A stretch of 7,161 bases of DNA from positions 1 through 7,161 of the forward strand of contig CAMPIU010000154.1 in the NCBI GenBank assembly GCA_946886545.1, given 5' to 3'. The stretch comes from an uncultured Flavobacteriales bacterium. GTDB lineage: Bacteria > Bacteroidota > Bacteroidia > Flavobacteriales > Crocinitomicaceae. A model generated the notes under the pieces. That model was given only the letters and a program-made list of their open reading frames with translations. It did not search any database and was not told the origin of the DNA. Shown one piece after another: positions 5,967 to 7,161 of this stretch; position 1 is the stretch's first letter; each line of letters opens with the position of its first letter. The position numbers and the translations under genes were made by a program.

Positions 5967-7100
5967 ATGAGTAAAGAAGTCACGCGTAGAAATTTTGTTC
6001 AGCGCCTTTCCGCTGTTTCGGCGGGTTTGTTTGCTTTGCCCTGGCTGGCAAGTGGAAAAGGGGATTTTGAACCCGAAATCGAAAAAAATATGAATCCAAT
6101 AAAACGCTCATTCCCACTTGGTTTTCAATGGGAAACACAAGATCCGTTCTTGTTTTGTGTGCATCACGAAGATCAGTTTCCAAAAGGAAACGAACAATTG
6201 GGTCCCGATCCGGAATATTTCAAGGGACGTCACATGGGTGACGATTTCATTATCAAAGATGGTTTTCGCATGTATCACGGAAAGAAGGTTCCAGGTTTTC
6301 CAGGACATCCGCACCGCGGATTTGAAACCATTACGGTGGTTCGGAAAGGTTTGGTGGATCATGCAGATTCGTTAGGTGCTGCCGGTCGGTATGGAAACGG
6401 TGATGTGCAATGGATGACCGCCGGAAAAGGGGTTCAGCATTCTGAAATGTTTCCCTTACTTTCTCAAACAGAAGAAAATCCGTTGGAGTTGTTCCAGATA
6501 TGGCTCAATCTTCCCAAAAAGGATAAAATGGTGGAACCTCATTTCAAGATGTTGTGGCGGGAAAGTATTCCGAATTTGAAATTTGACGATGACAAGGTAT
6601 TGGTTGAACTCATCTCAGGTAACTGGAACGAACATCAGGCAGTTATTCCACCACCGGATTCCTGGGCTTTTCCGAAAGAAAACGAGGTCTTGATCGTCAA
6701 TATAAAAATGGAACCGAATTCGAAAGTGACATTACCGAAGTCCACACCAAATGTGAATAGAAGTTTATTTTTCTATGAAGGCAACCAATTGATGATCAAT
6801 GAAAAAACCTTCGAATCTTATTCCGGATTTTTTCTCGATTCGTCTGTTGAAACAGAATTGCAGTCACACGATACACCCGTGAGCTTGTTCTTATTACAGG
6901 GAAAACCGATCGATGAACAAGTGATGCAATACGGACCTTTTGTGATGAACACCAAAGAAGAGATCAAACAAGCGTTTGATGATTATCACGCAACTCAATT
7001 TGGCGGCTGGCCCTGGGAACGATACGATCAGGTTCATGACCGGAATAAATCCCGTTTTGCATTACATGCAGACGGAACAGAAGAAATCAAGGAGATTTAA
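5967..7100 (+). CDS. pirin family protein with a twin-arginine leader
   Basis: This 377-residue protein has a bicupin pirin fold. The N-terminal cupin metal site is intact: HPHRGFET (114-121) gives H114 and H116, and HSE (158-160) gives H158 and E160. Between them are DHADSLGAAG (131-140) and GDVQWMTAGKG (145-155). These are the hallmark pirin blocks; known pirins bind iron, and some act as quercetin dioxygenases or redox-sensitive regulators. The first 30 residues, TRRNFVQRLS followed by a hydrophobic AVSAGLFALPWLASG, match a Tat signal (S/T-R-R-x-F-V). That predicts export to the periplasm, unlike typical cytoplasmic or nuclear pirins. An internal ATG at 6090 (Met42, MNPIKRSF) would make a leaderless product. 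Length exceeds the usual pirin (about 230-300) because of the leader, an insertion between residues 70 and 105, and a C-terminal extension ending in FGGWPWERYDQVHDRNKSRF. It is followed by a strong terminator and appears monocistronic. Confidence 0.9.
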   Translation: MSKEVTRRNFVQRLSAVSAGLFALPWLASGKGDFEPEIEKNMNPIKRSFPLGFQWETQDPFLFCVHHEDQFPKGNEQLGPDPEYFKGRHMGDDFIIKDGFRMYHGKKVPGFPGHPHRGFETITVVRKGLVDHADSLGAAGRYGNGDVQWMTAGKGVQHSEMFPLLSQTEENPLELFQIWLNLPKKDKMVEPHFKMLWRESIPNLKFDDDKVLVELISGNWNEHQAVIPPPDSWAFPKENEVLIVNIKMEPNSKVTLPKSTPNVNRSLFFYEGNQLMINEKTFESYSGFFLDSSVETELQSHDTPVSLFLLQGKPIDEQVMQYGPFVMNTKEEIKQAFDDYHATQFGGWPWERYDQVHDRNKSRFALHADGTEEIKEI

Positions 7101-7106
7101 TTTATA

Positions 7107-7148
7107 ATAGTAGGGAAGCGATTAATCACGTCCCTACTATATTTTATT
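7107..7148 (+). terminator. intrinsic terminator after the pirin gene
   Basis: A perfect 10-base stem, ATAGTAGGGA (7107-7116) with TCCCTACTAT (7131-7140), encloses a 14-base loop and is followed by the T-rich ATTTTATT (7141-7148). It starts 6 bases after the pirin stop codon. The loop contains the small palindrome GATTAATC. The left flank is also A/T-rich, so it may act in both directions. Confidence 0.8.
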
Positions 7149-7161
7149 ATCTATTTTCTCG

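Overview
The window looks like chromosome from a member of the Bacteroidota, most likely the Flavobacteriales. Three things support this. One protein carries a C-terminal type IX secretion (T9SS) sorting domain, another is a DUF4249-type lipoprotein, and two sites match the Bacteroidota -7 promoter box TAnnTTTG. The starts lack clear Shine-Dalgarno sequences, which also fits. A genus cannot be fixed from sequence reading alone; a Fluviicola/Crocinitomicaceae-like source is only a guess.

Layout. (1) 57-830, plus: a DUF4249 lipoprotein, probably the downstream partner of a TonB-dependent receptor gene lying just left of the window. (2) 823-1503, minus: a secreted outer-membrane beta-barrel protein that converges on the lipoprotein gene with an 8-base 3' overlap. 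(3) 1504-1733: a divergent intergenic region holding a TAnnTTTG match for each flanking gene, plus an inverted repeat around the minus-strand box. (4) 1734-4063, plus: a tight three-gene run of pyrF (orotidine-5'-phosphate decarboxylase), a membrane di-iron sterol desaturase/fatty acid hydroxylase, and mtnB (methylthioribulose-1-phosphate dehydratase), with gaps of 13 and 10 bases. (5) 4064-4161: a spacer holding a striking AT-rich palindrome. (6) 4162-5662, plus: a T9SS-exported Ycf48-like beta-propeller followed by a small three-helix membrane protein. (7) 5663-5966: about 300 bases with no convincing plus-strand gene; the minus strand is purine-rich and reads as two short open frames that would join across a one-base indel in an A run, so this may be a gene remnant. 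(8) 5967-7100, plus: a pirin-family protein with a twin-arginine signal, closed by a clear intrinsic terminator at 7107-7148.

Most genes are ordinary housekeeping or envelope genes, and I see no clear new multi-gene system. The points that best repay a second look are the Tat-type leader on the pirin, the possible frameshifted minus-strand gene at 5676-5959, the 21-base palindrome before the propeller gene, and the sterol desaturase placed between a pyrimidine gene and a methionine-salvage gene.
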